From Clostridium sulfidigenes (lineage in GTDB: Bacteria; Bacillota; Clostridia; Clostridiales; Clostridiaceae), in NCBI RefSeq assembly GCF_000732635.1, contig NZ_JPMD01000019.1:1-41537 (forward strand): a DNA stretch of 41,537 nt, in the 5' to 3' direction. A program made the position numbers and the translations under genes. The notes under the pieces are model-generated. The model was not told the origin of the DNA. It searched no databases and worked only from the letters and a program-made list of their open reading frames with translations. Numbering within the stretch: the first letter of the stretch is position 1; the number at the start of each line of letters is the position of its first letter. Positions 17,205 through 24,826 of the stretch are shown in pieces.

Positions 17205-17445
17205 TATAATTCTTTGAAAGGAAGAGTAAATATTACTAAGTATGTAAAGCGAGTAGAGGATGGTGGAAGCTCTATGAGAAAAGTAGTATTGAAAGACATC
17301 CTGGAGATATTTACCTGAAATGAAAAGTAGGGTAGATCGGATTCCTCCGTTAAAGGGATTGAGATGATAAAGTAAATAATACTTAATCAAATTAGGATGG
17401 TACCGTGAATATTGCTTTCGCTCCTATTGGAGTGAAGGTTTTTTT
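17205..17445 (+). ncRNA. T-box leader 1 (Asp specifier) with terminator
   Basis: A complete T-box riboswitch. Stem I opens with the S-turn AGTA (17225-17228). ATATTACT pairs with AGTAGTAT above the specifier loop. The distal loop motif is present as GGATGGTGGAAGC. The 3' side of the specifier loop reads GAAAGACA, giving specifier GAC (17295-17297), an Asp codon followed by a purine, as expected. A CGGA/TCCG hairpin fits Stem III. The T-box core GGATGGTACCGTG is at 17396-17408. The competing terminator is CTTTCGCTCC/GGAGTGAAGG (17415-17438) plus seven Ts. Uncharged tRNA-Asp should prevent termination. The specifier agrees with the downstream aspartyl-tRNA synthetase. Confidence 0.9.
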
Positions 17446-17450
17446 ATTTT

Positions 17451-17528
17451 AATGAAATAGAGCTCATTTCATTAATGTAAGTTTTCTTAGAATACCGGTA
17501 TAAGGCATCTTCAAATGTCTTAAGAAAA
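17451..17528 (+). repeat. Stem-loops in the spacer between the two T-box elements
   Basis: Two hairpins: AATGAAAT/ATTTCATT (17451-17473, perfect 8 pairs) and TTTTCTTA/TAAGAAAA (17482-17528), which encloses AAGGCAT/ATGTCTT. The 13-mer TATAAGGCATCTT at 17499-17511 recurs at 24823-24835, where it forms one side of a long hairpin. Nothing here looks like a T-box Stem I (no S-turn plus distal GNUG loop). Confidence 0.55.
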
Positions 17529-17599
17529 TTAATCTATCCTAATATATAATAATTTCTAGTGTGTATAACTCTAAGAATTTATTAGTATTTAATTACTAT

Positions 17600-17657
17600 A
17601 TCAGCAAGGGTGGTACCGCATATTTTGCCCCTTGAGCCGTTGGCTTAAGGGGTTTTT
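17600..17657 (+). ncRNA. Second T-box antiterminator/terminator, apparently without Stem I
   Basis: A second canonical T-box core, AAGGGTGGTACCGC (17606-17619), is followed by a strong terminator: CCCCTTGAGCC (17628-17638) pairs with GGCTTAAGGGG (17642-17652), then five Ts. It lies directly before aspS. The ~155 bases between the first terminator and this core hold AT-rich hairpins but no recognisable specifier loop or distal Stem I loop. It is therefore either a degraded tandem T-box, or a second switch read by the tRNA held on the first Stem I. Confidence 0.8.
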
Positions 17658-17685
17658 AAAATGTTTAAATTTAGGAGGTATAACA

Positions 17686-18975
17686 ATGAAAAGAGTATTA
17701 GTAAATAATTTAATTGATCATATGAATGAAAAAGTAAAAATATCAGGATGGATTTATCGCATAAGAAAGTTGAAGTCTATTACTTTTATAGTATTAAGAG
17801 ATAGAACAGGTCTAGTGCAATGTGTAGCTGAAAATTCTATTGCTGAAAAAATGGATTTAAAAACAGAATCTGTAGTTTCTATTAAAGGTATAGTTAAAGA
17901 GGGAAAAAATAAATTAAATAACTTTGAGATTGAAATTGAAAGTATTGAAGTTATTAATTCTACAATAGGGGAACTTCCTATAGAAGTTAATAATAAAGAT
18001 CTAAACATTAATTTAGACACTATGTTAAATAATAGAGTATTAAGTTTGAGACATGAAAAGATAAGTTCAGTATTTGGTATTCAAAATATACTAGTTCAGG
18101 GATTTAGAGAATTTTTAACTAAGGAAGAGTTTACAGAAATTTTCACACCCAAATTAGTATCTGAGGGAGCAGAAGGAGGAACAGAGGTATTTAAGGTTAG
18201 ATATTTTGAAAGAGAAGCTTATCTAGCTCAAAGTCCTCAGTTTTATAAACAGATGATGGTAGGTGCAGGTTTTGAAAGAGTTTTTGAGATAGCTCATGTA
18301 TATAGAGCAGAACAGCATAATACCAATAGGCATTTAAATGAATATATAAGTATGGATTTTGAAATGGGATTTATTGAAGATGAAAGAGAAGTTATGGACA
18401 TGGAAGAAAGACTATTAAAGTATATTTTAAGTAAGGTTAAAGAAGAGGGAAATAAATACTTAGACATACTAGAAGTTAAAATTCCAGAGATCCGGGGAGA
18501 AATACCTAGAATGAAGTTGAAGGATGCCTTGGACATACTAGAAAAAGAGTACGGCAAAGAGAACTTAGATGGAGACCTTGATCCAGAGGGTGAAAAACTT
18601 ATTTATAGATATGCCAAGGAAAGGTTAAACTCAGATTTCATATTTTTAACCCATTACCCAAGGAAAAAGAGACCAATGTACACCATGCCTTGTGGAGAAC
18701 TAGAGACTTACAGCTTTGACTTATTATTTAGAGGAGTTGAAATAACTACTGGAGGACAAAGAATTCATAATTATAATGAGCTAATAAAAAATATAGAATA
18801 TAAAGGTCTTAACCCGGAGAATTACAGTAGCTATACCTGTGTATTTAAACAAGGTATGCCAACCCATGGAGGGCTTGCCATAGGATTAGAAAGGTTAACT
18901 GCTCAGTTATTAGGATTAGAAAATGTAAGAGAAGCATCACTAATTCCTAGGGACAGAACTAGACTTACACCATAA
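17686..18975 (+). CDS. aspS: Archaeal/eukaryal-type aspartyl-tRNA synthetase (AspS2 type)
   Basis: 429 residues, short like archaeal AspRS; bacterial AspRS is ~590 with a GAD insertion that is absent here. An N-terminal OB fold (ISGWIYRIRKLKSITFIVLRD) binds the anticodon. The class II core follows: motif 2 FEIAHVYRAEQHNTNRHLNEY and motif 3 HGGLAIGLERLTAQLLGL, plus TGGQRIHNYNEL. In clostridia such enzymes often coexist with a bacterial AspRS and charge both tRNA-Asp and tRNA-Asn (non-discriminating), feeding GatCAB. I cannot decide this here, and no gatCAB is in the window. The T-box specifier GAC points to tRNA-Asp sensing. ATG at 17686 follows TTAGGAGG; an upstream in-frame TTG at 17632 lies within the leader terminator and is rejected. 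Confidence 0.93.
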   Translation: MKRVLVNNLIDHMNEKVKISGWIYRIRKLKSITFIVLRDRTGLVQCVAENSIAEKMDLKTESVVSIKGIVKEGKNKLNNFEIEIESIEVINSTIGELPIEVNNKDLNINLDTMLNNRVLSLRHEKISSVFGIQNILVQGFREFLTKEEFTEIFTPKLVSEGAEGGTEVFKVRYFEREAYLAQSPQFYKQMMVGAGFERVFEIAHVYRAEQHNTNRHLNEYISMDFEMGFIEDEREVMDMEERLLKYILSKVKEEGNKYLDILEVKIPEIRGEIPRMKLKDALDILEKEYGKENLDGDLDPEGEKLIYRYAKERLNSDFIFLTHYPRKKRPMYTMPCGELETYSFDLLFRGVEITTGGQRIHNYNELIKNIEYKGLNPENYSSYTCVFKQGMPTHGGLAIGLERLTAQLLGLENVREASLIPRDRTRLTP

Positions 18976-19060
18976 GTGACCTTAGGAGCAAAGTGAGAAA
19001 ATAAAATTTTATAATTTAGATAAGTGCAAAAATATCTAAGATAATGTGAATGAATTTATA

Positions 19061-19106
19061 GATAAACTTCTTCTATTTAAAATTTAAATAGAAGAAGTTT
19101 ATCTAT
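19061..19106 (+). terminator. Terminator after aspS
   Basis: GATAAACTTCTTCTATTTAAA starting at 19061 pairs with its exact reverse complement ending at 19103, a stem of about 20 pairs. The tail is weak (TATTGTT). Confidence 0.8.
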
Positions 19107-19213
19107 TGTTAAATCAAATTAAAATAAAATGAAAAAATGTTTACATACTATATAAAAGGTGCTAAGCTACAAGTGGAAAATTGTAAAATAATTAATATAA
19201 GGGAGGATGAAAC

Positions 19214-20599
19214 ATGAAAAAGTCTATAAAAGTAATGTTAACAGCAGTAGCTTTAACACTATCAATGACAGCATTGACAGCATGTGGAACTAAAGATAAA
19301 GCTAAAGACAATGAAGGTTCAAGCTCAGAAGTTAAAACTATATCTACTGAAGAGTTAGCAAAAAATATTAAAGATGATAAGTGGATAGTTGTTGATACAA
19401 GAGCAAATGATGCATATAATGGTTGGAAATTAGAAGGTGTTGAAAGAGGCGGTCATATTGAGGGTGCTGTAGATTTTTCAGCAGATTGGCTAAATGCAGA
19501 TACAGAAAAGAAAGAAGAAAGTTTAGCTAAAGATTTAGAAGCAAGAGGAATATCAGCTGATAAAAATGTTATTCTTTATGATGCAAATGGAGAAGATGCA
19601 AAAGAAGTAGCTGATTATTTATCTAAAAAGGGATTTAAAAATTTATATACATATGATGTTAAGGAATGGGCTAAGGATGAAAATAATGCTATGGTAGCTT
19701 ATCCTAATTATGAAATGTTAGTTCCAGCATCATGGGTTAAAGATTTAATAGACGGAAAAAAACCAGAAACCTATGAGGGAAAAGAATTTAAAGTATTTGA
19801 AGTTTCATGGGGAGAAGAAAAAGATTCTCCAGATTATTTAAAAGGGCATATTCCAGGAGCTGTACATATTAATACAGATGAATTAGAAGAAGGACCGCTA
19901 TGGAATCGTCTTTCAGATGATAAGCTTATAGAATTTGCTAAAGCAAATGGTGTAACTACAGATACAACGGTTGTACTATATGGTGGAGATACTTGTGCAG
20001 CTTCAAGAGCAGCAGTTATATTTAAGTATTTAGGAGTAAAAGATGTTAGATTATTAAATGGTGGAACTAGCAAATGGACAAATGCTGGATATGAGGTAGA
20101 AACTAAATCTAATCCTAAGGTTGCAGTAGAATCTTTTGGTGCAGATGCTCCGTTAAAAAAGGATTATATTGTTGATTATGATAAAGCACTTACAGCAGTA
20201 GATAAACCAGAAGAAAACACATTGGTAGATATTAGAAGTTGGGAAGAGTATATAGGAAAAACTTCAGGATATAGTTATATTAAACCAACAGGACGTCCTG
20301 TATGTTCGCTATGGGGTCATGGTGGTAGTGATAGCGCTAGTATGGAAGACTTCAGAAATGAAGACAATACCATGGTTAGTGGGGATCAAATTCTTAAGAT
20401 GTGGAAAGAATATGGTATTACAACAGATAAAAACTTAATGTTCTTCTGTGGAACAGGTTGGAGAGCAGCTGAAGTTCTATGGTATGCTGATGTAATGGGA
20501 ATTGAAAATATATCTCTTTATGATGGTGGATGGAATGAATGGAGTGGAAACACTGGAACTAAAGCAGGTCCAGTAGCAACTGGAGAACCGCAAAAATAG
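19214..20599 (+). CDS. Lipoprotein with three rhodanese domains (sulfurtransferase-like)
   Basis: 461 residues. The lipobox LTAC puts the lipidated Cys at 24, followed by a Lys/Asp/Ser-rich linker. Three rhodanese folds follow. Domain 1 (~45-140) has VDTRANDAY and ILYDANG, with Asp123 at the active-site Cys position. Domain 2 (~150-300) has GHIPGAVHINTDE and VVLYGGDTCAAS, where Cys261 is displaced three residues from the usual position. Domain 3 (~315-450) has VDIRSWEEY and FFCGTGWRAAEV, a proper six-residue active loop with Cys412. Only domain 3 looks catalytic. The likely role is surface sulfur transfer or thiosulfate handling. ATG follows GGGAGGATG. A small membrane-protein gene follows 21 bases downstream. 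Confidence 0.9.
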   Translation: MKKSIKVMLTAVALTLSMTALTACGTKDKAKDNEGSSSEVKTISTEELAKNIKDDKWIVVDTRANDAYNGWKLEGVERGGHIEGAVDFSADWLNADTEKKEESLAKDLEARGISADKNVILYDANGEDAKEVADYLSKKGFKNLYTYDVKEWAKDENNAMVAYPNYEMLVPASWVKDLIDGKKPETYEGKEFKVFEVSWGEEKDSPDYLKGHIPGAVHINTDELEEGPLWNRLSDDKLIEFAKANGVTTDTTVVLYGGDTCAASRAAVIFKYLGVKDVRLLNGGTSKWTNAGYEVETKSNPKVAVESFGADAPLKKDYIVDYDKALTAVDKPEENTLVDIRSWEEYIGKTSGYSYIKPTGRPVCSLWGHGGSDSASMEDFRNEDNTMVSGDQILKMWKEYGITTDKNLMFFCGTGWRAAEVLWYADVMGIENISLYDGGWNEWSGNTGTKAGPVATGEPQK

Positions 20600-20620
20600 A
20601 TATGAAGTTAGGTAATTGAT

Positions 20621-21040
20621 ATGATTATGAAAAGTATTTTAAAGTGGTTAGGTACTATCATTCAAATTTCACTAGTTATATTCACAGCAGTGATATATAC
20701 TTTATCCAATAAGAAAATGGGATTGGTTAGACACTTTACTTATCAAAATTATAAATGGGATGATATAAATTTAAGGTTATATTTCATTTGTATCTTAAGT
20801 TTATTAATAATTGCATTTATAATTTCATCCTATGTTAAGTATAAAAAATCAGTTAAATTTAGAAAGACTATTTATTTTAAAATAAATATTATGTTTATAG
20901 CATTAAGTATTATATCAACAGTTTTTGCTATAATATCTAGTACAGATAAACTACTAACATACTATGTTTTTGTATTAGCAGCTATATTTATTTTAATAAT
21001 AGAATTATTAAAAATTAGTTTTCTTCAAATGAAGAAATAA
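20621..21040 (+). CDS. Small four-helix membrane protein, unknown function
   Basis: 139 residues with four hydrophobic stretches (~9-27, ~50-68, ~85-105, ~112-132) and basic loops. I do not recognise the family. It lies 21 bases after the rhodanese lipoprotein stop with no terminator between, so the two are probably co-transcribed. That suggests a membrane partner, but nothing in the sequence proves it. The ribosome site is weak (TAGGT, about 8 bases before ATG). An internal ATG two codons later is an alternative start. Confidence 0.75.
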   Translation: MIMKSILKWLGTIIQISLVIFTAVIYTLSNKKMGLVRHFTYQNYKWDDINLRLYFICILSLLIIAFIISSYVKYKKSVKFRKTIYFKINIMFIALSIISTVFAIISSTDKLLTYYVFVLAAIFILIIELLKISFLQMKK

Positions 21041-21072
21041 AATTAACTAATAGTAATTTTAATATAAGTTTA

Positions 21073-21108
21073 AAGTCCAGGATGTTGTTATACATCCTGG
21101 ACTTTTTT
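21073..21108 (+). terminator. Terminator between the small membrane protein and tpx
   Basis: GTCCAGGATG (21075-21084) pairs with CATCCTGGAC (21093-21102), then six Ts. It lies between convergent genes; the minus-strand side has only a short T run, so its strength is mainly rightward. Confidence 0.9.
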
Positions 21109-21140
21109 AAAAAATATATTAATTTAATAGTTGCATATCC

Positions 21141-21626
21141 TTACTTCACAGCTTGAAGTGCAGCTTCATAGTTAGGTTCATCAGTGACTTCACTGCAATA
21201 TTCTACATAGGTAATTGTGTTATCTTCATCTAATACAAAAACAGCTCTAGTAAGTAATCCTAGTTCATTGATGTATACTCCATATCTATCACCAAATTCT
21301 CTAGTTTTATAATCGGAAAGAGTGATTACATTTTTAATTCCGGCAGCTCCACACCATCTACCTTGAGCAAAAGGTAAATCCATTGATATGGTGTATATAG
21401 TAACATTATTAAGTTTAGAAGCTTCTTCATTGAATTTTCTAACTTCAATATCACATACACCTGTATCTATAGATGGAACAACTACAAAGATTCTTTTTCC
21501 TTTAGTATCTTGTAAAGTAACAGGTTGTAGTTCATTATTAATTAAAGTAAAGTCAGGAGCCTTATCTCCTACTCTTAGTTGAATTCCTTTTAAAGTAATT
21601 GGATTGCCTTGAAATGTAATTTCCAA
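21141..21626 (-). CDS. tpx: Thiol peroxidase (atypical 2-Cys peroxiredoxin)
   Basis: 161 residues from the chosen start. It reduces hydroperoxides with electrons from thioredoxin. The peroxidatic Cys58 is in [12 protein letters not shown] and the resolving Cys92 in GRWCGAAG, the Tpx pattern; [10 protein letters not shown] is the peroxiredoxin N-terminal motif. An ATG at 21635 is in frame, but it overlaps the AAAGGAG ribosome site almost directly. TTG at 21626 has a 9-base spacing and gives [14 protein letters not shown], matching the usual Tpx N-terminus. Stand-alone gene in the minus direction, fitting oxidative-stress defence in an anaerobe. Confidence 0.95.
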   Translation of the reverse strand: MEITFQGNPITLKGIQLRVGDKAPDFTLINNELQPVTLQDTKGKRIFVVVPSIDTGVCDIEVRKFNEEASKLNNVTIYTISMDLPFAQGRWCGAAGIKNVITLSDYKTREFGDRYGVYINELGLLTRAVFVLDEDNTITYVEYCSEVTDEPNYEAALQAVK

Positions 21627-21726
21627 GCATATCATCTCCTTTTAAATTTATATTCCATAGATATAATATGCTCAAATATACTATTTATTATAAGGTTTTA
21701 TAACAATATTTAAATAGTAAACAATA

Positions 21727-22278
21727 TTATAAAACTGCCTTTACAGCTATAATAATTAAAATAATTCCGCCTAATATTTCAGCTTTTTTACCAAGTAAAT
21801 CTCCACATTTCTTTCCTATGAAGATGGCAATAAAACTACAAATAAATGTGGTTATACCGATGATACAAATAGCTGGAAGAATAGCAATATTCATAGCGCT
21901 AAAGCCAATACCTACTGCAAAAGCATCTATACTAGTAGCTATTCCTTGAAAAAATAAAAGCTTGTAGGTAAGGGGTACAACTTTATTTTCATCTTCTTCT
22001 TTATCTGGAAATATGCCTTCTTTTAACATATTTGCCCCTATAAATCCTAATATGATTAAAACTAAAATACCAGAATATTTACTTAAAATTTCTGAGAACA
22101 TTCCTCCTGCATAATAACCTAGAAAAGGCATTGCCCCTTGAAAGGAGCCGAAGAATAAAGGCATAGCTATAATTTTTGTTTTAGTAGCATCCTTGTACAC
22201 CATACCATTAGTCATAGATACTGCGGCAGCATCCATACTAAGACATAATCCTATCATTATAATTTCAATAGTACTCAT
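21727..22278 (-). CDS. mntP: Manganese efflux pump MntP
   Basis: 183 residues, six hydrophobic helices in two related halves. Each half carries a family Asp: CLSMDAAAVSM near the N-terminus and SIDAFAVGIGFS in the second half, both required in MntP for Mn2+ transport. The ATG at 22278 has AAGGAG 8 bases upstream; the longer frame to 22332 would run through the leader and is not used. A yybP-ykoY-type leader with a terminator precedes it, so expression should rise when intracellular Mn2+ is high. Confidence 0.92.
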   Translation of the reverse strand: MSTIEIIMIGLCLSMDAAAVSMTNGMVYKDATKTKIIAMPLFFGSFQGAMPFLGYYAGGMFSEILSKYSGILVLIILGFIGANMLKEGIFPDKEEDENKVVPLTYKLLFFQGIATSIDAFAVGIGFSAMNIAILPAICIIGITTFICSFIAIFIGKKCGDLLGKKAEILGGIILIIIAVKAVL

Positions 22279-22334
22279 TAAAAAACTCCTTAATCTTATT
22301 TTATTAAACTTTAAGTTATCCTCCTCATACATAA

Positions 22335-22500
22335 TAAAAGACCCATGTATAGCAAAGTTTAAAGTATCTCTTTTATTAGAGACATCTTAATTAAGCTATA
22401 CATGAGTCTTGTTCTTTAAGGCAAGCCAGATTAAAAAATTAATCATTATGTTGACTTGTCACGTATAAAAGCATTATACGCAAACTACTCCCCCACGATA
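22335..22500 (-). ncRNA. yybP-ykoY-type manganese riboswitch upstream of mntP
   Basis: Read on the minus strand, the leader contains the family's GGGGAGTAG (complement of 22487-22495), a stem of GCGTATAATGC type, and the downstream TGGCTTGCC and ACAAGACTC segment. GACTCATGTATAGC (complement of 22395-22408) then pairs with GCTATACATGGGTC (complement of 22340-22353), followed by TTTT. This is a terminator enclosing a smaller GTCTC hairpin. The family senses Mn2+, and location before mntP is its classic context. The aptamer fold was judged by eye, not by covariance model. Confidence 0.75.
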
Positions 22501-22512
22501 CATTATTTTACT

Positions 22513-22541
22513 ATTATATTATAAAACCATGAATAAGTAAA
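22513..22541 (-). promoter_or_regulatory. Promoter of the Mn riboswitch/mntP transcript
   Basis: On the minus strand TTTACT (complement of 22536-22541), 17 bases, TATAAT (complement of 22513-22518). It starts RNA just before the riboswitch. Confidence 0.7.
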
Positions 22542-22565
22542 TATAATTTACACTTTTATATAAGT

Positions 22566-22594
22566 TTGATATAAGTAGAAATATTGGATATAAT
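22566..22594 (+). promoter_or_regulatory. Promoter for the MutS-like gene
   Basis: TTGATA (22566-22571), 17 bases, TATAAT (22589-22594). Divergent from the mntP promoter. It implies an untranslated leader of about 315 bases. Confidence 0.65.
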
Positions 22595-22599
22595 ATACA

Positions 22600-22916
22600 T
22601 GTAATATAACATGTAGTAACAGTGAAGAGCAACAATATAATTTAAACATAAAATTAAACTGAAAAAGATATTATAAAATAGCTTATCTATATATGGAGAA
22701 TTTAACTATGAAACTATATAAATATTCATATATAAAACTATTTACCTATAAAACTATGTACCTATATAACTATATAAATAGTTAACTATTTGTTCTGTTC
22801 ATGCGGGTTTCGAGGATTTGCTGTTTTAATATTAGATTTAAACTTATGTTAGATATATAAGAAATTGATATAGGTACAGTGATGATTTTAAAGTGTAAAA
22901 AGTAAGGAGTAATAAT
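22600..22916 (+). other. Long AT-rich leader of the MutS-like gene
   Basis: About 315 bases without a convincing gene. It holds ACATGTA twice (around 22599-22617) and four imperfect copies of an ACTATATAAA/CTATNTACCTATA motif between 22707 and 22785. AACTAT/ATAGTT (around 22768-22785) can form a hairpin. A more GC-rich island (TTCATGCGGGTTTCGAGG) lies near 22798-22816. No known riboswitch family is recognised. Confidence 0.5.
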
Positions 22917-24707
22917 GTGGTTGAAGATAAATTTTTAAGCAAAATAAGTAAGTATAATGATGATATTGCTAAATATAAAAAAGAATTTGATAGAATCGGA
23001 TATTTAAGATTAATAGTAATGATACTAGCCTTGTATTTCACCTATATAGGAATAAAGGGAGAAATGACAAATAGGGTTTTATTTCTTTCTATAGTTTTTT
23101 ATGGGAGTTTTATATTTTTAGTAATATATCATAGAAAAGTAAAAAGTAAATTAAAACTGGCTGAGGATATGATTGAAATAAATAATAGATACCTTCAAAG
23201 AATTTCTGGGCAGTGGATAAACTTTCAAGATTTAGGAGAAGAGTTTGTAAATAAGGAGCACAGATATGCATCTGATTTAGATATTGTGGGTAGTGAATCT
23301 TTATTTCAACTAATAAATATAACTAATACTTGGCATGGAAGAAAATCTTTAGCTAACTCTTTATTAGAACCTAGGTTTCATTATAATGAAATACTATTAA
23401 GACAAGATGCTATAAAAGAGTTATTTGATGACTTGGATTTTTGTGAGGAAATGGAGTATATAGGTAGAAATAGTAGGAATAGATTAAAAAATCCTGAAAA
23501 ATTAATAAAATATGTAGAAGATAAAGGTGTCCTTATAAAATCGAAATTAATTAAAAAGATTATATATTTAATGCCCTTAGTTACAATACCAATTACTTTA
23601 ATAATACTTATATTTAAAATGAATAATTTTAATTGGTTAATGTATTTGCTTTTAATTGTGCAAACAATTATATGGACAATATCTACTTTAAAATTAAATT
23701 TAGTTCTAGAAGTAGTTAATTATTTTAGAGGAAACCTAGAAGAGTATTTAAACATTTTAAAGTTAATAGAGAAAAAAGATTTTAAATCTAAAAAGTTAAA
23801 GAATATAAAAGAAAATTTATTTAAAGATAAAGATTCATCAATTAAAGCTATAAAAAGACTTTCTAATATATCAGAAAGAGTGAATATGAGAAATAATGGA
23901 TTGTTATATTTAGCTTTAAACATACTATTTCTTTGGGATTATCAATGTGTATTTTCTCTTGAGGATTGGAAGGTTGAAAATGGTGATAAAATAGAAAGTT
24001 GGCTTTCTAATATTGGGGTTATAGAAGAACTTATGAGTCTTGCTGTGTTAATTCATATAGATGAAAATGTAACATTACCAACAATAAATCCTAGGGGTGT
24101 TAAAATAGAGGCACAAGACCTTGGTCATCCTTTAATAAATAGAGATGTACGAGTTAATAATGATTTAAGTATGAAGGAAAATATATTTATAATTACAGGA
24201 TCAAATATGTCTGGTAAAACTACATTTTTAAGAACTATAGGTATAAATTTAGTTTTAGCCTATGTAGGTGCACCAGTATTTAGTAAGAAAATGGAGTGTA
24301 GCTTATTAGAGATATATACATCTATGAGGATAACAGATGATTTAAAAAATGGAATTTCAACTTTTTATGGAGAATTAATTAGAATAAAGGAAATTATTGA
24401 AGGTGCAAAGAATAATAAAAATATGATTTTTCTTATTGATGAAATTTTTAGAGGAACTAATTCTAAAGATAGGATTACTGGAGCTGAAGCTGTAATTAAA
24501 AATTTAAGTAAAGCTGGAGTTATAGGGGCTTTAACTACTCATGATTTAGAATTATGTAGTCTTTCAGAGCATAGTGGAATAAAAAATTATCATTTTTCCG
24601 AGTATTATAAAGAAAATAAAATATATTTTGATTACAAACTAAAAGTAGGTAAATCTAATACTACAAATGCTAAATATTTAATGAGAATTGTAGGAATTGA
24701 AATTTAA
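22917..24707 (+). CDS. Membrane-bound MutS-family ATPase
   Basis: 596 residues. The C-terminal third is a MutS-type ATPase: Walker A TGSNMSGKTTFLRT (~427-440), the segment SMRITDDLKNGISTFYGEL, Walker B MIFLIDEIFRGTNSKDR, and the H-loop ALTTHDLELC. The DNA mismatch-reading domain is absent. Instead, residues ~32-72 and ~217-262 form two pairs of transmembrane helices, and the middle matches the MutS lever/core helices. Membrane-linked MutS-like proteins of this length occur widely in Firmicutes with no established role. GTG at 22917 follows AAGGAG; an ATG two bases earlier reads into a stop after seven codons. Confidence 0.85.
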   Translation: MVEDKFLSKISKYNDDIAKYKKEFDRIGYLRLIVMILALYFTYIGIKGEMTNRVLFLSIVFYGSFIFLVIYHRKVKSKLKLAEDMIEINNRYLQRISGQWINFQDLGEEFVNKEHRYASDLDIVGSESLFQLINITNTWHGRKSLANSLLEPRFHYNEILLRQDAIKELFDDLDFCEEMEYIGRNSRNRLKNPEKLIKYVEDKGVLIKSKLIKKIIYLMPLVTIPITLIILIFKMNNFNWLMYLLLIVQTIIWTISTLKLNLVLEVVNYFRGNLEEYLNILKLIEKKDFKSKKLKNIKENLFKDKDSSIKAIKRLSNISERVNMRNNGLLYLALNILFLWDYQCVFSLEDWKVENGDKIESWLSNIGVIEELMSLAVLIHIDENVTLPTINPRGVKIEAQDLGHPLINRDVRVNNDLSMKENIFIITGSNMSGKTTFLRTIGINLVLAYVGAPVFSKKMECSLLEIYTSMRITDDLKNGISTFYGELIRIKEIIEGAKNNKNMIFLIDEIFRGTNSKDRITGAEAVIKNLSKAGVIGALTTHDLELCSLSEHSGIKNYHFSEYYKENKIYFDYKLKVGKSNTTNAKYLMRIVGIEI

Positions 24708-24826
24708 TTTACGTGGGTTTTTTATATTTGAAGAAAATGATGTAATTTTAAGTATGTATTAAGTACTTTTAAGTTAATATTCTCATGGAAAGTAATATAT
24801 GTGTTATTATTTTCATAAGATATATA

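Noticed and set aside
17172..17390. Minus-strand open frame of 72 codons
   Set aside because: It is antisense to the structured T-box leader, has no clear ribosome site and shows no family features.
17482..17535. GAAAATTA read as a specifier loop with an AAT (Asn) codon for the second T-box
   Set aside because: The GAA lies inside the TTTTCTTA/TAAGAAAA helix, there is no opposing AGTA S-turn, and the codon is off-register.
17632..17685. An 18-codon N-terminal extension of AspRS starting with TTG
   Set aside because: It overlaps the leader terminator hairpin and has no ribosome site; the ATG at 17686 follows TTAGGAGG and matches the family N-terminus.
22333..22390. Upstream extension of mntP to 22332
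   Set aside because: The extension runs into the riboswitch expression platform; the ATG at 22278 has a proper AAGGAG site.
22693..22788. Short Tyr/Leu-rich frame in the MutS-like leader
   Set aside because: It is a by-product of the CTAT repeats, with low complexity and no ribosome site.
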